64,000 bases of DNA from an uncultured Paraprevotella sp. (GTDB taxonomy: Bacteria; Bacteroidota; Bacteroidia; Bacteroidales; Bacteroidaceae): contig CALULQ010000005.1 of the NCBI GenBank assembly GCA_944321525.1, forward strand, positions 1 to 64,000. The letters run 5' to 3'. How positions within the stretch are numbered: position 1 is the stretch's first letter; each line of letters starts with the position of its first letter. The notes below the pieces were generated by a model that had not been told where the DNA came from, made no database searches, and saw only the letters and a list, made by a program, of their open reading frames with translations. Of this stretch, positions 26,585 through 36,558 are shown in pieces. Made by a program: the position numbers and the translations under genes.

Positions 26585-26622
26585 GGACGGCGGCGATTGC
26601 AGGCCGCCGTCCATCCTTTTTT
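26585..26622 (+). terminator. Intrinsic terminator after the lectin-like pair
   Basis: GGACGGCGGC (26585-26594) pairs perfectly with GCCGCCGTCC (26603-26612) around an eight-base loop. ATCC and a run of six T follow. It separates the lectin-like genes from the FAS1/SusCD array, unless it works as a partial terminator. Confidence 0.8.
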
Positions 26623-26624
26623 GC

Positions 26625-26642
26625 TACGCCCGTGTGGGCGTA
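26625..26642. promoter_or_regulatory. Second small hairpin before the FAS1/SusCD array
   Basis: TACGCCC (26625-26631) pairs with GGGCGTA (26636-26642) across a GTGT loop, just after the terminator's T-run and 33 bases before the first FAS1 gene. No TAnnTTTG promoter is visible between the terminator and that gene. Confidence 0.4.
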
Positions 26643-26675
26643 AGGATGAAGAACATCAATTAAAAGAATGGTTTT

Positions 26676-29396
26676 ATGCTAAAAAAAGTATTACGTGCAA
26701 AGCCGTATAAGGCCTTAATCTCCACCGGTGTCTTGGCCGGTGCCCTTTGCATGGTGATGCCTTCTTGCGACGACGGTTACGAGTGGGCGCAGGAAAAGCC
26801 GTCATGGCTCGGGCAGAGTATCTACGATGAACTGGCAAGGCGCGGCAATTTCAGTATTTATTTGAAGATGGTGGACGACTTGGGGCGTAAGGACTTCCTG
26901 AGCAAGACCGGTAGCGTGACGGTTTTCGTGGCCGACGATGACACTTACCGGGCCTATTTCAAGGCCCACGGCGTGGACGAGAACCACCTGTCCATGCCCA
27001 TGAAGAGATATCTGGTGAACTCCACGATGCTGGAGAACGCCTACGTGCTCGATTTGTTGACCAATCAGCCCCAAGATGAAACGATATTGAAAGGGCAGGT
27101 GATGCGCCGCACCAACACGCAGTGGTCGGTGTACGATTCCATCCCATCCATCTCGCGGGCGGACTTGCCTGCAGCTTCCGTAAGTGCCGATTACTGGAGC
27201 GGACTGCGTGAGGAAGGCCAGCAGGTGTACAACCTGATGGACGAAGGCACGGTGCCGATGGTGCATTTCATCTGGCGCCAGATGATGTCGAAAGGCATTA
27301 CTAAAAGTGATTTTTCGTATCTCTTCAACGGAACGGAGTTCCAAGAAGACGATGTATATATAAATAATGTAAAGGTGCGCGAGGGCAACGTGGCCTGCCA
27401 GAACGGCTACGTGCACATCATGGAAGGCGTGCCTGCGCCGCTGCCCAATATGGCGGCTTACTTGCGCACTAACGAGAATACGAAGATATTCAGTAAACTC
27501 CTGGACCGCTATTCGGCACCTTTCGAGGATTATGTCACGGAAGCGGGATACCTCACCCTGCAGGAGACCTATGCCGGGCAGAACCTGTATCCGGCTTTGG
27601 CGGGCGGGGAGAGAATCTATAACAGAGGCTACTTCTTCTCGTCGGCCGACGGCAATTCGCGCACGTCGTTCAACGGCGTGGAGGTGAACGGGCTGCTGAA
27701 GTTCGACCCCTCGCAGAACGATTATGCGGAAGAGAACACCAACTCGATGGGCGAGGCTTCGAGCAACGTGAACCTGGACATGGGAGCTATCTTTGCTCCC
27801 ACCGATGAAGCGCTGCAGGAATATTGGAACGGCGAGAGCGGCGCTTTCTTGCGCGAACGCTACCCGAGCGAAGAGCCCTTTGAAAAGGTGCCCAACGACG
27901 TGTTGGCCGAGTTCATGAACAACCACATGCAGTATTCTTTCCTGTCGTCGTTGCCGAGCAAATTCAACCTGGTGCTCGACGACGCGAAGGACCCCATCGG
28001 CATGGAACCGGCCGACATCGTGCAGGGAAGCACGGCCGTGTGCAACAACGGTGCGGTGTATGTGATGAACAAGGCATACGCTCCGGCATCGTTCCGCTCC
28101 GTGCTGGCCCCGACGCTGGTGAACGAGAACATGCGCATCATGAACTGGGCCATCAACGATTTGGAGTTCAAGCCCTACCTGCTCTCCATGGTGAGCTACT
28201 ACGACTTCCTTATCCTGACGGACGAGGCCTTGTCGCGCTACATCGACCCCGTGTCGTATAGCGGGAGCGACCCCCGTTGGCTGGAATTCTATTATAATGC
28301 AGAACGTAACCAAGTGGAGGCCCGTTCTTACCGCTATGACAAAACGGTCGGAGGGCTTGAGGGATGCACGCGCAACGGCATGCAGTTGCTGGAAAGCACG
28401 GCCGTTTCGGATGCGACTACGGGCGAAATCACTTACCAGCCCAATCCCGTGGTGGAGAACCGCCTGACGGATCTTCTGAATTTCTGTATCGTGCCGCGCG
28501 ACATCAGCGGCGGGAACTACGTGGGCAACGGCTCTGTCTTTTTCCAGACGAAAGACGACGGAGTGGTGCGCATACAACAGACCGGCAGTGGCGTGACGGT
28601 GGAAGACCAGTTCAGCGGACAGCAGGTGGCGGCTTCCGACGTGGTGGAGATGGACAACGGTAAGTATTACGTGCTGGAGCAGATGGCCCAGCCCACGTTC
28701 AACTCCCTGATGGATGAACTGGACAGCCATCCGGAATACAGCGAGTTCGTCAAACTGCTGGAAGGCAACCCAGAATGGAGCTCCGCGGAGGAGTCGCAGT
28801 TCGGCCTGCTCACCACGAGCATCGGCATGAGCGACCAAAGCATCCGGACCTTCAGCTCTTACCACTACACGCTTTATGTGCCCGACAACGAGGCCATGCA
28901 GAAGGCTTACGACATGGGCCTGCCTTCGTGGGACGACATCAACAACCTGGACAACGTGTATGCCGGTACGGACGTGGATGTGGATTCGCTCAAAACGACC
29001 TATACGCAACGGGTGATGAATTTCCTGAAGTATCATGTGCAGGACAATGCCGTGTACATCGGCGGCGACCCGCGCAACATGAACTACGAGACGGCTGCCA
29101 CCTATCTGAGTGGCACTCAGGAAGGCTTGAGCTATACGTTGGGCGTGCATTCGGATGCTTCGGGCATCACGCTGACGGATAATTCGAGCAAGACGCCCGA
29201 CGTGAGGATCACTACGGGCGAAGAGGGATTCTATAACCGGCTCGTGCGTGAGTACACCTTCTCTTCGAACAGTAAGACGGTGAACGATAATATCAGCACT
29301 TCGTCTTACGTGGTAGTGCACAAGGTGGACGAGCCTTTGGTATACGACGACGAATGCTTCTGCCTGAAGGATAATGAGCGAGTGCAAGAGAATTAA
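26676..29396 (+). CDS. Surface lipoprotein with about four FAS1 (fasciclin) repeats
   Basis: This 906-residue protein has a lipoprotein signal (GALCMVMPSCDDG). FAS1-type repeats are seen at about residues 45-250 (GSVTVFVADDDTYRAYF), 265-470 (MGAIFAPTDEALQEYW), 480-650 (YYDFLILTDEALSRY) and 665-895 (YTLYVPDNEAMQKAYDM ... NFLKYHVQDNAVYIGG). FAS1 domains are generally adhesion or ligand-binding modules. The gene ends 29 bases before a SusC gene, so this protein is probably a surface component of that uptake system, perhaps in the place usually taken by a SusE/F-like binding lipoprotein. That role is inferred from position only. Confidence 0.85.
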   Translation: MLKKVLRAKPYKALISTGVLAGALCMVMPSCDDGYEWAQEKPSWLGQSIYDELARRGNFSIYLKMVDDLGRKDFLSKTGSVTVFVADDDTYRAYFKAHGVDENHLSMPMKRYLVNSTMLENAYVLDLLTNQPQDETILKGQVMRRTNTQWSVYDSIPSISRADLPAASVSADYWSGLREEGQQVYNLMDEGTVPMVHFIWRQMMSKGITKSDFSYLFNGTEFQEDDVYINNVKVREGNVACQNGYVHIMEGVPAPLPNMAAYLRTNENTKIFSKLLDRYSAPFEDYVTEAGYLTLQETYAGQNLYPALAGGERIYNRGYFFSSADGNSRTSFNGVEVNGLLKFDPSQNDYAEENTNSMGEASSNVNLDMGAIFAPTDEALQEYWNGESGAFLRERYPSEEPFEKVPNDVLAEFMNNHMQYSFLSSLPSKFNLVLDDAKDPIGMEPADIVQGSTAVCNNGAVYVMNKAYAPASFRSVLAPTLVNENMRIMNWAINDLEFKPYLLSMVSYYDFLILTDEALSRYIDPVSYSGSDPRWLEFYYNAERNQVEARSYRYDKTVGGLEGCTRNGMQLLESTAVSDATTGEITYQPNPVVENRLTDLLNFCIVPRDISGGNYVGNGSVFFQTKDDGVVRIQQTGSGVTVEDQFSGQQVAASDVVEMDNGKYYVLEQMAQPTFNSLMDELDSHPEYSEFVKLLEGNPEWSSAEESQFGLLTTSIGMSDQSIRTFSSYHYTLYVPDNEAMQKAYDMGLPSWDDINNLDNVYAGTDVDVDSLKTTYTQRVMNFLKYHVQDNAVYIGGDPRNMNYETAATYLSGTQEGLSYTLGVHSDASGITLTDNSSKTPDVRITTGEEGFYNRLVREYTFSSNSKTVNDNISTSSYVVVHKVDEPLVYDDECFCLKDNERVQEN

Positions 29397-29425
29397 CTAT
29401 ACCATGAATCATAAATAAAAAGGTT

Positions 29426-32400
29426 ATGAGTAAGATGAAATATTTAATCATGCTCCTGTTTTGCTTCGGCTCGTTGGCGGCCATGGGGCAAAGCCAAGTG
29501 GCGAGCGGTACGGTGTCGGACGACTTGGGACCGTTGATGGGAGTGTATGTGGGGGAAATCGATGCGGCCAACCGTATCGTGTCGGCGACCATCACCGACA
29601 TGAACGGGCACTTTACCCTGAAGGTACAGAACCCGAAGAACAAGTTGCGATTCACATACATGGGCTTCAAACCGGTCTTTTATGAAATAGGAAAGCGGGT
29701 GGTGTTCGATGTCATGATGGAAGAGAACAGCACGGCGCTGAAGGAAGTGGTGGTGGAAGCACGTCCGAAAGTCGCTACCGGAGGTTTGGCCATTCCCGAG
29801 CGCGAGCAGTCGTTTGCGCAGCAGACCATTAAGATGACGGAGTTCGAAGGCCTTTCCATTACTTCGGCCGATGAAGCCTTGCAGGGGCGCATCGCAGGCT
29901 TGGACATCATTGCGGCTTCCGGCGACTTGGGCTCCGGAACGACCATGCGCTTGCGTGGCGTCTCTACCATCAATGGTAATGCGGAGCCGCTTATCGTGGT
30001 GGACGACAATGTGTTCGAGACGGATGCGAACGACAATATCGATTATAGCAGCATGACGGATGAACGCTTTGCCGAATTGCTCTCCATCAACCCCGAGGAC
30101 ATCGAGAGCATCACGGTGTTGAAGGATGCTGCCGCCACGGCTATCTGGGGCTCGCAGGGCGCGAACGGTGTCATCAACATCGTCACCAAGCGCGGTGCGC
30201 GTGGCAAACCCAAGTTCACGTACTCGCTGAAACTGAAGGGCACCTACCAGCCCGAGGGATACAAGTTGCTCAATGGCGATGAGTATACCATGCTGATGAA
30301 AGAGGAACTCTTCAACGTGAACCAGAATCCGGAAAGCCAGCCTGAACTGAATTATGATCCGGAGTTCTCGGAATATGAACAGTTCAATAACAACACGGAT
30401 TGGCGCAAAGCCGTGAAGCAGTTCGGCCTCTTCCAGACGCATTACATTTCTTTGACGGGAGGCGGCGAGAAAGCGAACTATCGCATCTCGGCGGGCTATG
30501 ACCATCAGATAGGTTCTGTCATCGCGCAGAAACTGGACCGCTTTACCACGCGCATGGCGCTGGACTATTTCGTGAACGACCGTATCACGATTTCGAGTAA
30601 CTTCTCGCTGACGTACACCGACAACCAGAAGAACAGCGACGACTTGTTGTCCGTGGCATATAAGAAGATGCCGAACATGGCGATTTATGATGAGGACGCT
30701 TACGGTCGGTCTTTAGGCACATATTACACCCAGCCCCGTTTCGAGGAGCGCTATGATGGCGATGATGACGAGTTGGGCGCACAGCGCGGATTAGTCAATC
30801 CCGTGGCTTCCGCTTGGCTGGCCCAGAACGAGGAGCGCAGTTACCAGATACAGCCACAGTTCGACTTCCAATACCGACTGTTGGGACTGGACGAAGGAAC
30901 CACGCAGCTGACTTATAAGGGTACGGTGATCTTGAGCATTTGGAACAACTATGTGGACACGGCTTATCCTTGGGAGTTGCGTTCGAACTTCTTCACGCCG
31001 ACCGAGGATGCCATCAACACGGCTTCTTCCGAGTTTAACAAGAGCTTCGGCTTCACCACCCGCCATCAGTTGACGTTTGTGCCCTTCATTGCCAACCAAG
31101 ACCATTCCGTCCGTCTCTACTTCAAGGGCGAGATGACATCAGGAACTTCCAGCGGGCAGAGCTTGAGTTCTTATCTTTTACCCAGCGGGACCATCACTTC
31201 TGCCGCTGCCGGAGGACATTTGAACGGTACGTCCACCAGTTCCGGACATTGGCGCAGTGCCTTCTGGGTGCTTCAAGGACACTATGCCTATCAGTCCAAG
31301 TATTCCATAGATTTGGCTTTGCGCGGAGAGGGTAACACGCGTTTTGGTCCGTCGCATCGCTGGGGATATTTCTATTCGGCAGCGGGTCGTTGGAACATTT
31401 CAGATGAAAATTGGATGGAGCCGACGAGAGACTGGCTGAGCATGTTTGCCGTGCGCTTCGGCTGGGGAGTGACGGGGCATCAGCCTCCGAAGGCCGACAC
31501 GCATTTCAGCGTGTACAATGTGGACGGCCGCTATGTGAACACGATTGGCATGCGTCCGGGCAATGTCCGCCTGACTGACTTGCGTTGGGAACAGCAGTCG
31601 GCATGGAACTTGGGCTGGAACATTGGCTTGTTCGACGACTTGATCACTGCGGACATCAACCTCTATACCCAGAAGGTGACGGACTTGATGCTGAAAGATG
31701 TGGCGATTCCCACGACCACAGGTTTCCCTGTCTTGCTGGTGGAGAATGGCGGCGACATGCAGAACAAGGGTTATGAAATCAACTTGAATCTGAACCGGGT
31801 GAAGCTGGCTGGCGATTTGGCCGCCACTTTCAACTTGACATTCGCTAACAACCGCAATACCATTACGGCCATGGACCCCGTCCGTTTGGCTTCCTTGAAC
31901 GGTACGGGCATCAACGTGCCGGACAATGGAGAATATATGCCTCGGGTGCAGATAGACAATCCTTTCGGCGCCATTTACGGATTGCGCTACAAAGGTGTTT
32001 ATGCTTACAGCTACGACCACTTCGACCAAGCGCAGGCCACTGGAGCCACCTGCCCTGTGGCGCACGATGCCAACGGTAATGTGATTTATGGCGCAGACGG
32101 CACGCCCATGCAGATGTATTACGATTATAACGGACGGCGCTATGCTTTCACAGGAGGCGATGCCATTTACGAGGATGTGAACCACGACGGAAGCATTGAT
32201 GCCTATGACATTGTATATTTGGGCAGTTCATTGCCCAAGTTGACTGGTGGTTTCGGCTTCCGCTTGTTCTATAAAGGTTGGAGCCTGAATGCCCAGTTCA
32301 ACTACCGCTATGGCAATAAAATCATCAACGAGGCGCGTATGCATGCAGAGAAAATGCATGGCTCCGAAAACCAGAGCACGGCCGTGAACTACCGTTGGCG

Positions 32401-32734
32401 CAAGGAAGGCGACGGTGCGGATGGAGGACATATCTTGCCCCGCGCCTTGTACGGTCAAGGTTATAACTGGTTGGGCAGCGACCGCTTTGTGGAAGACGGT
32501 TCGTTCCTTCGCCTGAATTACCTGCAGTTGTCGTACAGCTTGGATTCCAAGCTCATCAAGCGCATCGGCCTCTCTCGCCTGAGCCTTTATGTGAGCGGCG
32601 ACAACTTGTTCTGCCTGACCAAGTATTCCGGCGTGGACCCGGAGGTGAACTATGGCAATATGGGTGTCACGACCGATAAGGCCACTACGCCCCGTGCCAA
32701 GTCGTTCACGTTCGGTCTGACAGCTACATTCTAA
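29426..32734 (+). CDS. SusC/RagA-family TonB-dependent outer-membrane transporter 1
   Basis: This 1102-residue protein has a signal peptide (LLFCFGSLAAMGQ). A carboxypeptidase-regulatory-like domain follows (about 28-105: GTVSDDLGPLMGVYVG, RFTYMGFKP). The plug covers about 115-265, with LRGVSTINGNAEPLIVVDD and VLKDAAATAIWGSQGANGVI. A 22-strand barrel runs to the terminal Phe (SFTFGLTATF). There is no N-terminal secretin/TonB (STN) domain, so ECF-sigma/anti-sigma signalling through it is not expected. With the SusD gene 26 bases downstream it should import oligosaccharides across the outer membrane. Upstream and downstream FAS1 genes belong to the same array. Confidence 0.95.
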   Translation: MSKMKYLIMLLFCFGSLAAMGQSQVASGTVSDDLGPLMGVYVGEIDAANRIVSATITDMNGHFTLKVQNPKNKLRFTYMGFKPVFYEIGKRVVFDVMMEENSTALKEVVVEARPKVATGGLAIPEREQSFAQQTIKMTEFEGLSITSADEALQGRIAGLDIIAASGDLGSGTTMRLRGVSTINGNAEPLIVVDDNVFETDANDNIDYSSMTDERFAELLSINPEDIESITVLKDAAATAIWGSQGANGVINIVTKRGARGKPKFTYSLKLKGTYQPEGYKLLNGDEYTMLMKEELFNVNQNPESQPELNYDPEFSEYEQFNNNTDWRKAVKQFGLFQTHYISLTGGGEKANYRISAGYDHQIGSVIAQKLDRFTTRMALDYFVNDRITISSNFSLTYTDNQKNSDDLLSVAYKKMPNMAIYDEDAYGRSLGTYYTQPRFEERYDGDDDELGAQRGLVNPVASAWLAQNEERSYQIQPQFDFQYRLLGLDEGTTQLTYKGTVILSIWNNYVDTAYPWELRSNFFTPTEDAINTASSEFNKSFGFTTRHQLTFVPFIANQDHSVRLYFKGEMTSGTSSGQSLSSYLLPSGTITSAAAGGHLNGTSTSSGHWRSAFWVLQGHYAYQSKYSIDLALRGEGNTRFGPSHRWGYFYSAAGRWNISDENWMEPTRDWLSMFAVRFGWGVTGHQPPKADTHFSVYNVDGRYVNTIGMRPGNVRLTDLRWEQQSAWNLGWNIGLFDDLITADINLYTQKVTDLMLKDVAIPTTTGFPVLLVENGGDMQNKGYEINLNLNRVKLAGDLAATFNLTFANNRNTITAMDPVRLASLNGTGINVPDNGEYMPRVQIDNPFGAIYGLRYKGVYAYSYDHFDQAQATGATCPVAHDANGNVIYGADGTPMQMYYDYNGRRYAFTGGDAIYEDVNHDGSIDAYDIVYLGSSLPKLTGGFGFRLFYKGWSLNAQFNYRYGNKIINEARMHAEKMHGSENQSTAVNYRWRKEGDGADGGHILPRALYGQGYNWLGSDRFVEDGSFLRLNYLQLSYSLDSKLIKRIGLSRLSLYVSGDNLFCLTKYSGVDPEVNYGNMGVTTDKATTPRAKSFTFGLTATF

Positions 32735-32760
32735 ACCATCATGAACAAACAGAAGCAATT

Positions 32761-34398
32761 ATGAAAAAGATATTCAAGACAACTTCGCTGGCCTTGGCCG
32801 TGGCCATGGGGGTGCTCGCGCCGTCCTGTGGCGATTTCCTGGACATCACGCCCCTGAATGCGGTGGTGGTGGAGAACTACTGGGAGAAGAAAAGCGAGGT
32901 GGAGAGCGTGATAGCCTCCTGCTATTACCACATGCAGGACAATGGGTTTGCCCAGCGTGTGATTGCGTGGGGTGAACTCAGGGGCGACAATCTGTCGGAG
33001 ACTTCCACCATGCAGTCGCAGAACCAAGAGCTGTATGATTATTACATCAACAACATCACGGCGGAAAACAACTGGACGTCTTGGGCCGACTTCTATACTG
33101 TGATAAATCTGTGCAATACCATTCTCCACTATGCCCCGCAGGCGCAGCAGAAGGATGGTAACTACTCCGAGGAAGAGTTGCACACCCACGAGGCCGAGGC
33201 CATGTCCATCCGCGCGTTGTGCTATTTCTATCTCGTCCGCACGTTCAAGAAAGTGCCCCTCGTGACGCAGGCCACCATCGGCGACGATGAAAGTTTCCTG
33301 GTGGAGGCTTCGAGTGCCGACGCGGTGCTGGAGCAGATTACTGCAGATCTGGAATGGGCCGAGAGCTACATCTGGGACCGCAACTTCTTCGACGATGTGG
33401 AGGAACGCAAGGGACGCTTCAACAAGCAGTCTGTCAAGGCGCTCTTGGCCGATGTCTGCTTGTGGCGGGGCGATTATGAGCGTTGCGCACAGCTTTGCCA
33501 GGAAGTCATGGATGAGAAGATGGCCGATTACCGGATGATTCAGGATGAAATTGCATCCGGCAACTATCTAACGGCCAACATAGAGGGCATGACGACGCTT
33601 TACAACGGTTATCCTTTGTTGGACGAGTCAAACGGCGACCATTACCCCTACAACATGACATTCTACACGGGAAATTCCTTTGAGAGCATTTTCGAGTTGC
33701 AATACGAACACGAATATCGCGATATAAATCAGGGCATTGACTTCTTCTATGGCAACCATGAGGGGCTGTCGCGTGGTTTGGTGAATGCGGCGTCCTATCT
33801 GGTCAACCAGTCGCAAGGTTCGTTGTTTGCCGATGCCAACGACCGCCGGTTGTTCGAGGCCACGGGCTACGACGGCGTGGCGTCCAATGCTTATCCGGTG
33901 CATAAATACCGTTGCTACATCTCGGACGACAATAGCTTTTCTTTGCGTGTCGACCCCGAGAACTGGATTGTCTACCGCTTGACGGACGTGATGCTGATGA
34001 AGGCCGAGGCATTGGCCTATCTGGGCGGAGATGACAACTGCCAGGAGGCGTTCAACCTTGTGACGGCCGTCAATGCAAGGGCTTGCGGCGGGCGCAGTTC
34101 GCTGGTCTACAATGCCGACCAAATCAAGACGTTGGTGCTGGAAGAACGGCAGCGCGAACTGCTTTTCGAAGGCAAGCGTTGGTATGACCTGATGCGCATG
34201 GTGCTCCATTCCGACAATCCCACGGGGACGATGTCCACTTTGCGCAGCTACGTCCAGCGCAGGTATCAGAGCGGCGGAAGCGACGCAGTGGCGCGCATGG
34301 GTTCTTTGGACAACCTTTACCTTCCTTTCAATCAAAAGGAAATGGATGTGAACCCGCTGCTGGAGGCCGACCAGAACCCGGCTTACGTGAATTATTAA
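32761..34398 (+). CDS. SusD/RagB-family surface glycan-binding lipoprotein 1
   Basis: This 545-residue protein has a lipobox (MGVLAPSC) followed by GDFLDITPLNAVVVENYW, the classic SusD start. TPR-like helical segments include EAEAMSIRALCYFYLVRTFK (SusD signature) and SVKALLADVCLWRGDYERC. The C-terminal part has LEERQRELLFEGKRWYDLMR, typical of SusD. It forms the lid of the SusC transporter encoded just upstream. Binding specificity is not predictable by eye. Confidence 0.95.
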   Translation: MKKIFKTTSLALAVAMGVLAPSCGDFLDITPLNAVVVENYWEKKSEVESVIASCYYHMQDNGFAQRVIAWGELRGDNLSETSTMQSQNQELYDYYINNITAENNWTSWADFYTVINLCNTILHYAPQAQQKDGNYSEEELHTHEAEAMSIRALCYFYLVRTFKKVPLVTQATIGDDESFLVEASSADAVLEQITADLEWAESYIWDRNFFDDVEERKGRFNKQSVKALLADVCLWRGDYERCAQLCQEVMDEKMADYRMIQDEIASGNYLTANIEGMTTLYNGYPLLDESNGDHYPYNMTFYTGNSFESIFELQYEHEYRDINQGIDFFYGNHEGLSRGLVNAASYLVNQSQGSLFADANDRRLFEATGYDGVASNAYPVHKYRCYISDDNSFSLRVDPENWIVYRLTDVMLMKAEALAYLGGDDNCQEAFNLVTAVNARACGGRSSLVYNADQIKTLVLEERQRELLFEGKRWYDLMRMVLHSDNPTGTMSTLRSYVQRRYQSGGSDAVARMGSLDNLYLPFNQKEMDVNPLLEADQNPAYVNY

Positions 34399-34411
34399 AC
34401 GTACACAATGA

Positions 34412-36538
34412 ATGAAAAGAAAAAGCGATAACGATATGAAACGAAGAATCTATAACAGAGCAGCGGGCAGGGGTTTCCGGAAGTCATGGCTTGCGGCATG
34501 TCTGGCCGCAGCCTTGTGCCTGGCCTTGCCCAGTTGCTACGATGATGGCGTGGAAGGCGACAGCTATTACGTCTTTGTGGGCCAGACCATAGGCGATTAT
34601 TTGGATGCCGACGGGCGTTATAGTGAGTTTTCCGCCATCTTGGAGCGTGCAGGCATGAAGGGACTGATGTATGCCTATGGAGATTATACCTGTTTTGCGC
34701 CGACCAACGAGGCCGTGGAGGAATACATCGCCGGTCATTTCCCCGGCAGTACGGTGGAGACCTTGCCGGACTCTGCGGTGGAGGCCCTTGCCGGCAGCCA
34801 TCTGATAGGCGTGGAATACCTGACGTCTGATTTTGCCACCGGCTACCTGCAGGAGCCGAACATCTATGGGCGTAAGGTGCAGGTGAGCATTGAGAAGGAG
34901 TACGACACGGCGCTCAACGACAGCGCCACGGTGTATGTGCTCAACGAGCATTCGCGCATCATCCAGGCCAACGACACGGTGAGCAATGGCGTGGTGCACA
35001 CCATCGATCGCGTGTTGGAGCAGTCCAGTTATGTGTTGCCCGACTTTATGCGGTCGCGTTGCGAGGAGATGGGATTCACCTTGTTCATGGAAGCGCTCGA
35101 CCAGACCCATTGGGCGGATTCCATCTTGGGTGAGAAGGATGAAAGTCCGGAGATGCTCTCGCGCTTGTCGCAATATGCCGCTAACTCCGAATACACGTCC
35201 AACGGCAACAAGGTGCCTTCGCAGCGCCTGTTGGGCTACACCGTGCTGGTAGAAAAGGATGAACTCTTTGCTCGCGTCTACGACCCGCAAAACATGGGTA
35301 AGCCGGTCTATACGGGCGACCTTGAGGCCGACATAAAGTCGTTGGCCAACTATGCCAAGGCCATCTATGACGAGGTGTACCCCGACGATGCTGGCTTGTA
35401 TGACGACGACTACACGAACCCCAAGAATCCGCTGAACCGCTTCGTGGCCTATCACATTCTGGACCGCAATGCCAGCTATGGCGACCTTGTGCGCTCCACT
35501 CCCGACTGGTCGGTGGAAGAGGGCGGCGATTTCGTGGACTATTACGAGACTTTGTCGGGCAACCTGCTCCGGGCACAGAAAGTACGCTTGCTGGGCGACG
35601 GCATCTACCTGAACCGTTGCGACGACGAGAAGCGCCCCAACAACCGGATGGACGGCGTGCAGGTGCTTCCTTCCGGCGGCTCGACCACGGTGAACGGCAA
35701 CTTCCAGTTCCTGGGCAGCATCCTGTCCTACAATTCACAAGTGGTGAGCATGCTCCGCACGGAGCGCATCCGCATCGACTTGGGTGTGCTGTTGCCGGAG
35801 CTGACCAATAACAACGTGCGTCTCGACCCGGACGTGCAGATGCTTTGGTGGCATTTCCCCGAAGGATACTTTGATGCCTTGGACTATGATGGCCAATGCG
35901 ACTGCAAGTACAACCGCTGGCCGCAGGCCGGCGGAGCCGGAGCGGGCATGGGCGCGCACTTCGACTTGGCGGCTTTCCGCACGGACAACATGAATTTCGG
36001 CGGCGAGTACGACGTGACGCTCCGCCTGCCGGCCGTGCCTGCCGGACAATATGAAATCCGCATCGGCTACGTGTGCAATGGTTTCATGAGCATCTCGCAA
36101 ATTTATTTCGGGCAAGACCGCAACAACATGCAGCCCACGGGCATTCCTTTGGACATGAACCTGATTGGGAGTGCTCCGAAGGTCGGCATGATCATGGACG
36201 TGAGCCTCTACGATGATGTCAACTTCGATGTGTCGGGCAACACGGGTGGCCTTACCACCATTACGGAGAACGACAAGGCCATGCGTAACCAAGGCTACAT
36301 GAAGGGCCCGGCCTGCGTTTATCGTGTGGACAACGACCGCGTAAGCCAGCTCTCGAAACTGGTGAACGACTGGTGGTACTTGCGCCACATCGTGACCACC
36401 CAGCAGTTGGAGGAGAAACCCTCTTACCTGCGTTTCCGCAAGGTGGACGAGCGCACGGGACGTCTGTTGAACATCGATTTCATCGAAATCGTGCCGAGGA
36501 GCGTGTACAACGGTGCCACGCCGGAAGATAGGAATTAA
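34412..36538 (+). CDS. FAS1-domain surface lipoprotein 2
   Basis: This 708-residue protein could also start at the in-frame ATG at 34436. The lipobox is in LCLALPSCYDD. Residues about 50-205 form a typical FAS1 domain (YSEFSAILERAGM, YTCFAPTNEAVEEYI, NGVVHTIDRVL). A second, diverged FAS1-like unit follows (about 210-440, with NPLNRFVAYHILDRN). Residues about 500-700 look like a C-terminal beta-sandwich (YDVTLRLPAVPAGQYEIRIG). It begins 13 bases after SusD 1 and 20 bases separate it from FAS1 protein 3. It is likely an accessory glycan- or protein-binding subunit of the surrounding SusCD complexes. Confidence 0.83.
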   Translation: MKRKSDNDMKRRIYNRAAGRGFRKSWLAACLAAALCLALPSCYDDGVEGDSYYVFVGQTIGDYLDADGRYSEFSAILERAGMKGLMYAYGDYTCFAPTNEAVEEYIAGHFPGSTVETLPDSAVEALAGSHLIGVEYLTSDFATGYLQEPNIYGRKVQVSIEKEYDTALNDSATVYVLNEHSRIIQANDTVSNGVVHTIDRVLEQSSYVLPDFMRSRCEEMGFTLFMEALDQTHWADSILGEKDESPEMLSRLSQYAANSEYTSNGNKVPSQRLLGYTVLVEKDELFARVYDPQNMGKPVYTGDLEADIKSLANYAKAIYDEVYPDDAGLYDDDYTNPKNPLNRFVAYHILDRNASYGDLVRSTPDWSVEEGGDFVDYYETLSGNLLRAQKVRLLGDGIYLNRCDDEKRPNNRMDGVQVLPSGGSTTVNGNFQFLGSILSYNSQVVSMLRTERIRIDLGVLLPELTNNNVRLDPDVQMLWWHFPEGYFDALDYDGQCDCKYNRWPQAGGAGAGMGAHFDLAAFRTDNMNFGGEYDVTLRLPAVPAGQYEIRIGYVCNGFMSISQIYFGQDRNNMQPTGIPLDMNLIGSAPKVGMIMDVSLYDDVNFDVSGNTGGLTTITENDKAMRNQGYMKGPACVYRVDNDRVSQLSKLVNDWWYLRHIVTTQQLEEKPSYLRFRKVDERTGRLLNIDFIEIVPRSVYNGATPEDRN

Positions 36539-36558
36539 CGCAAAAAAAAGAATGTATT

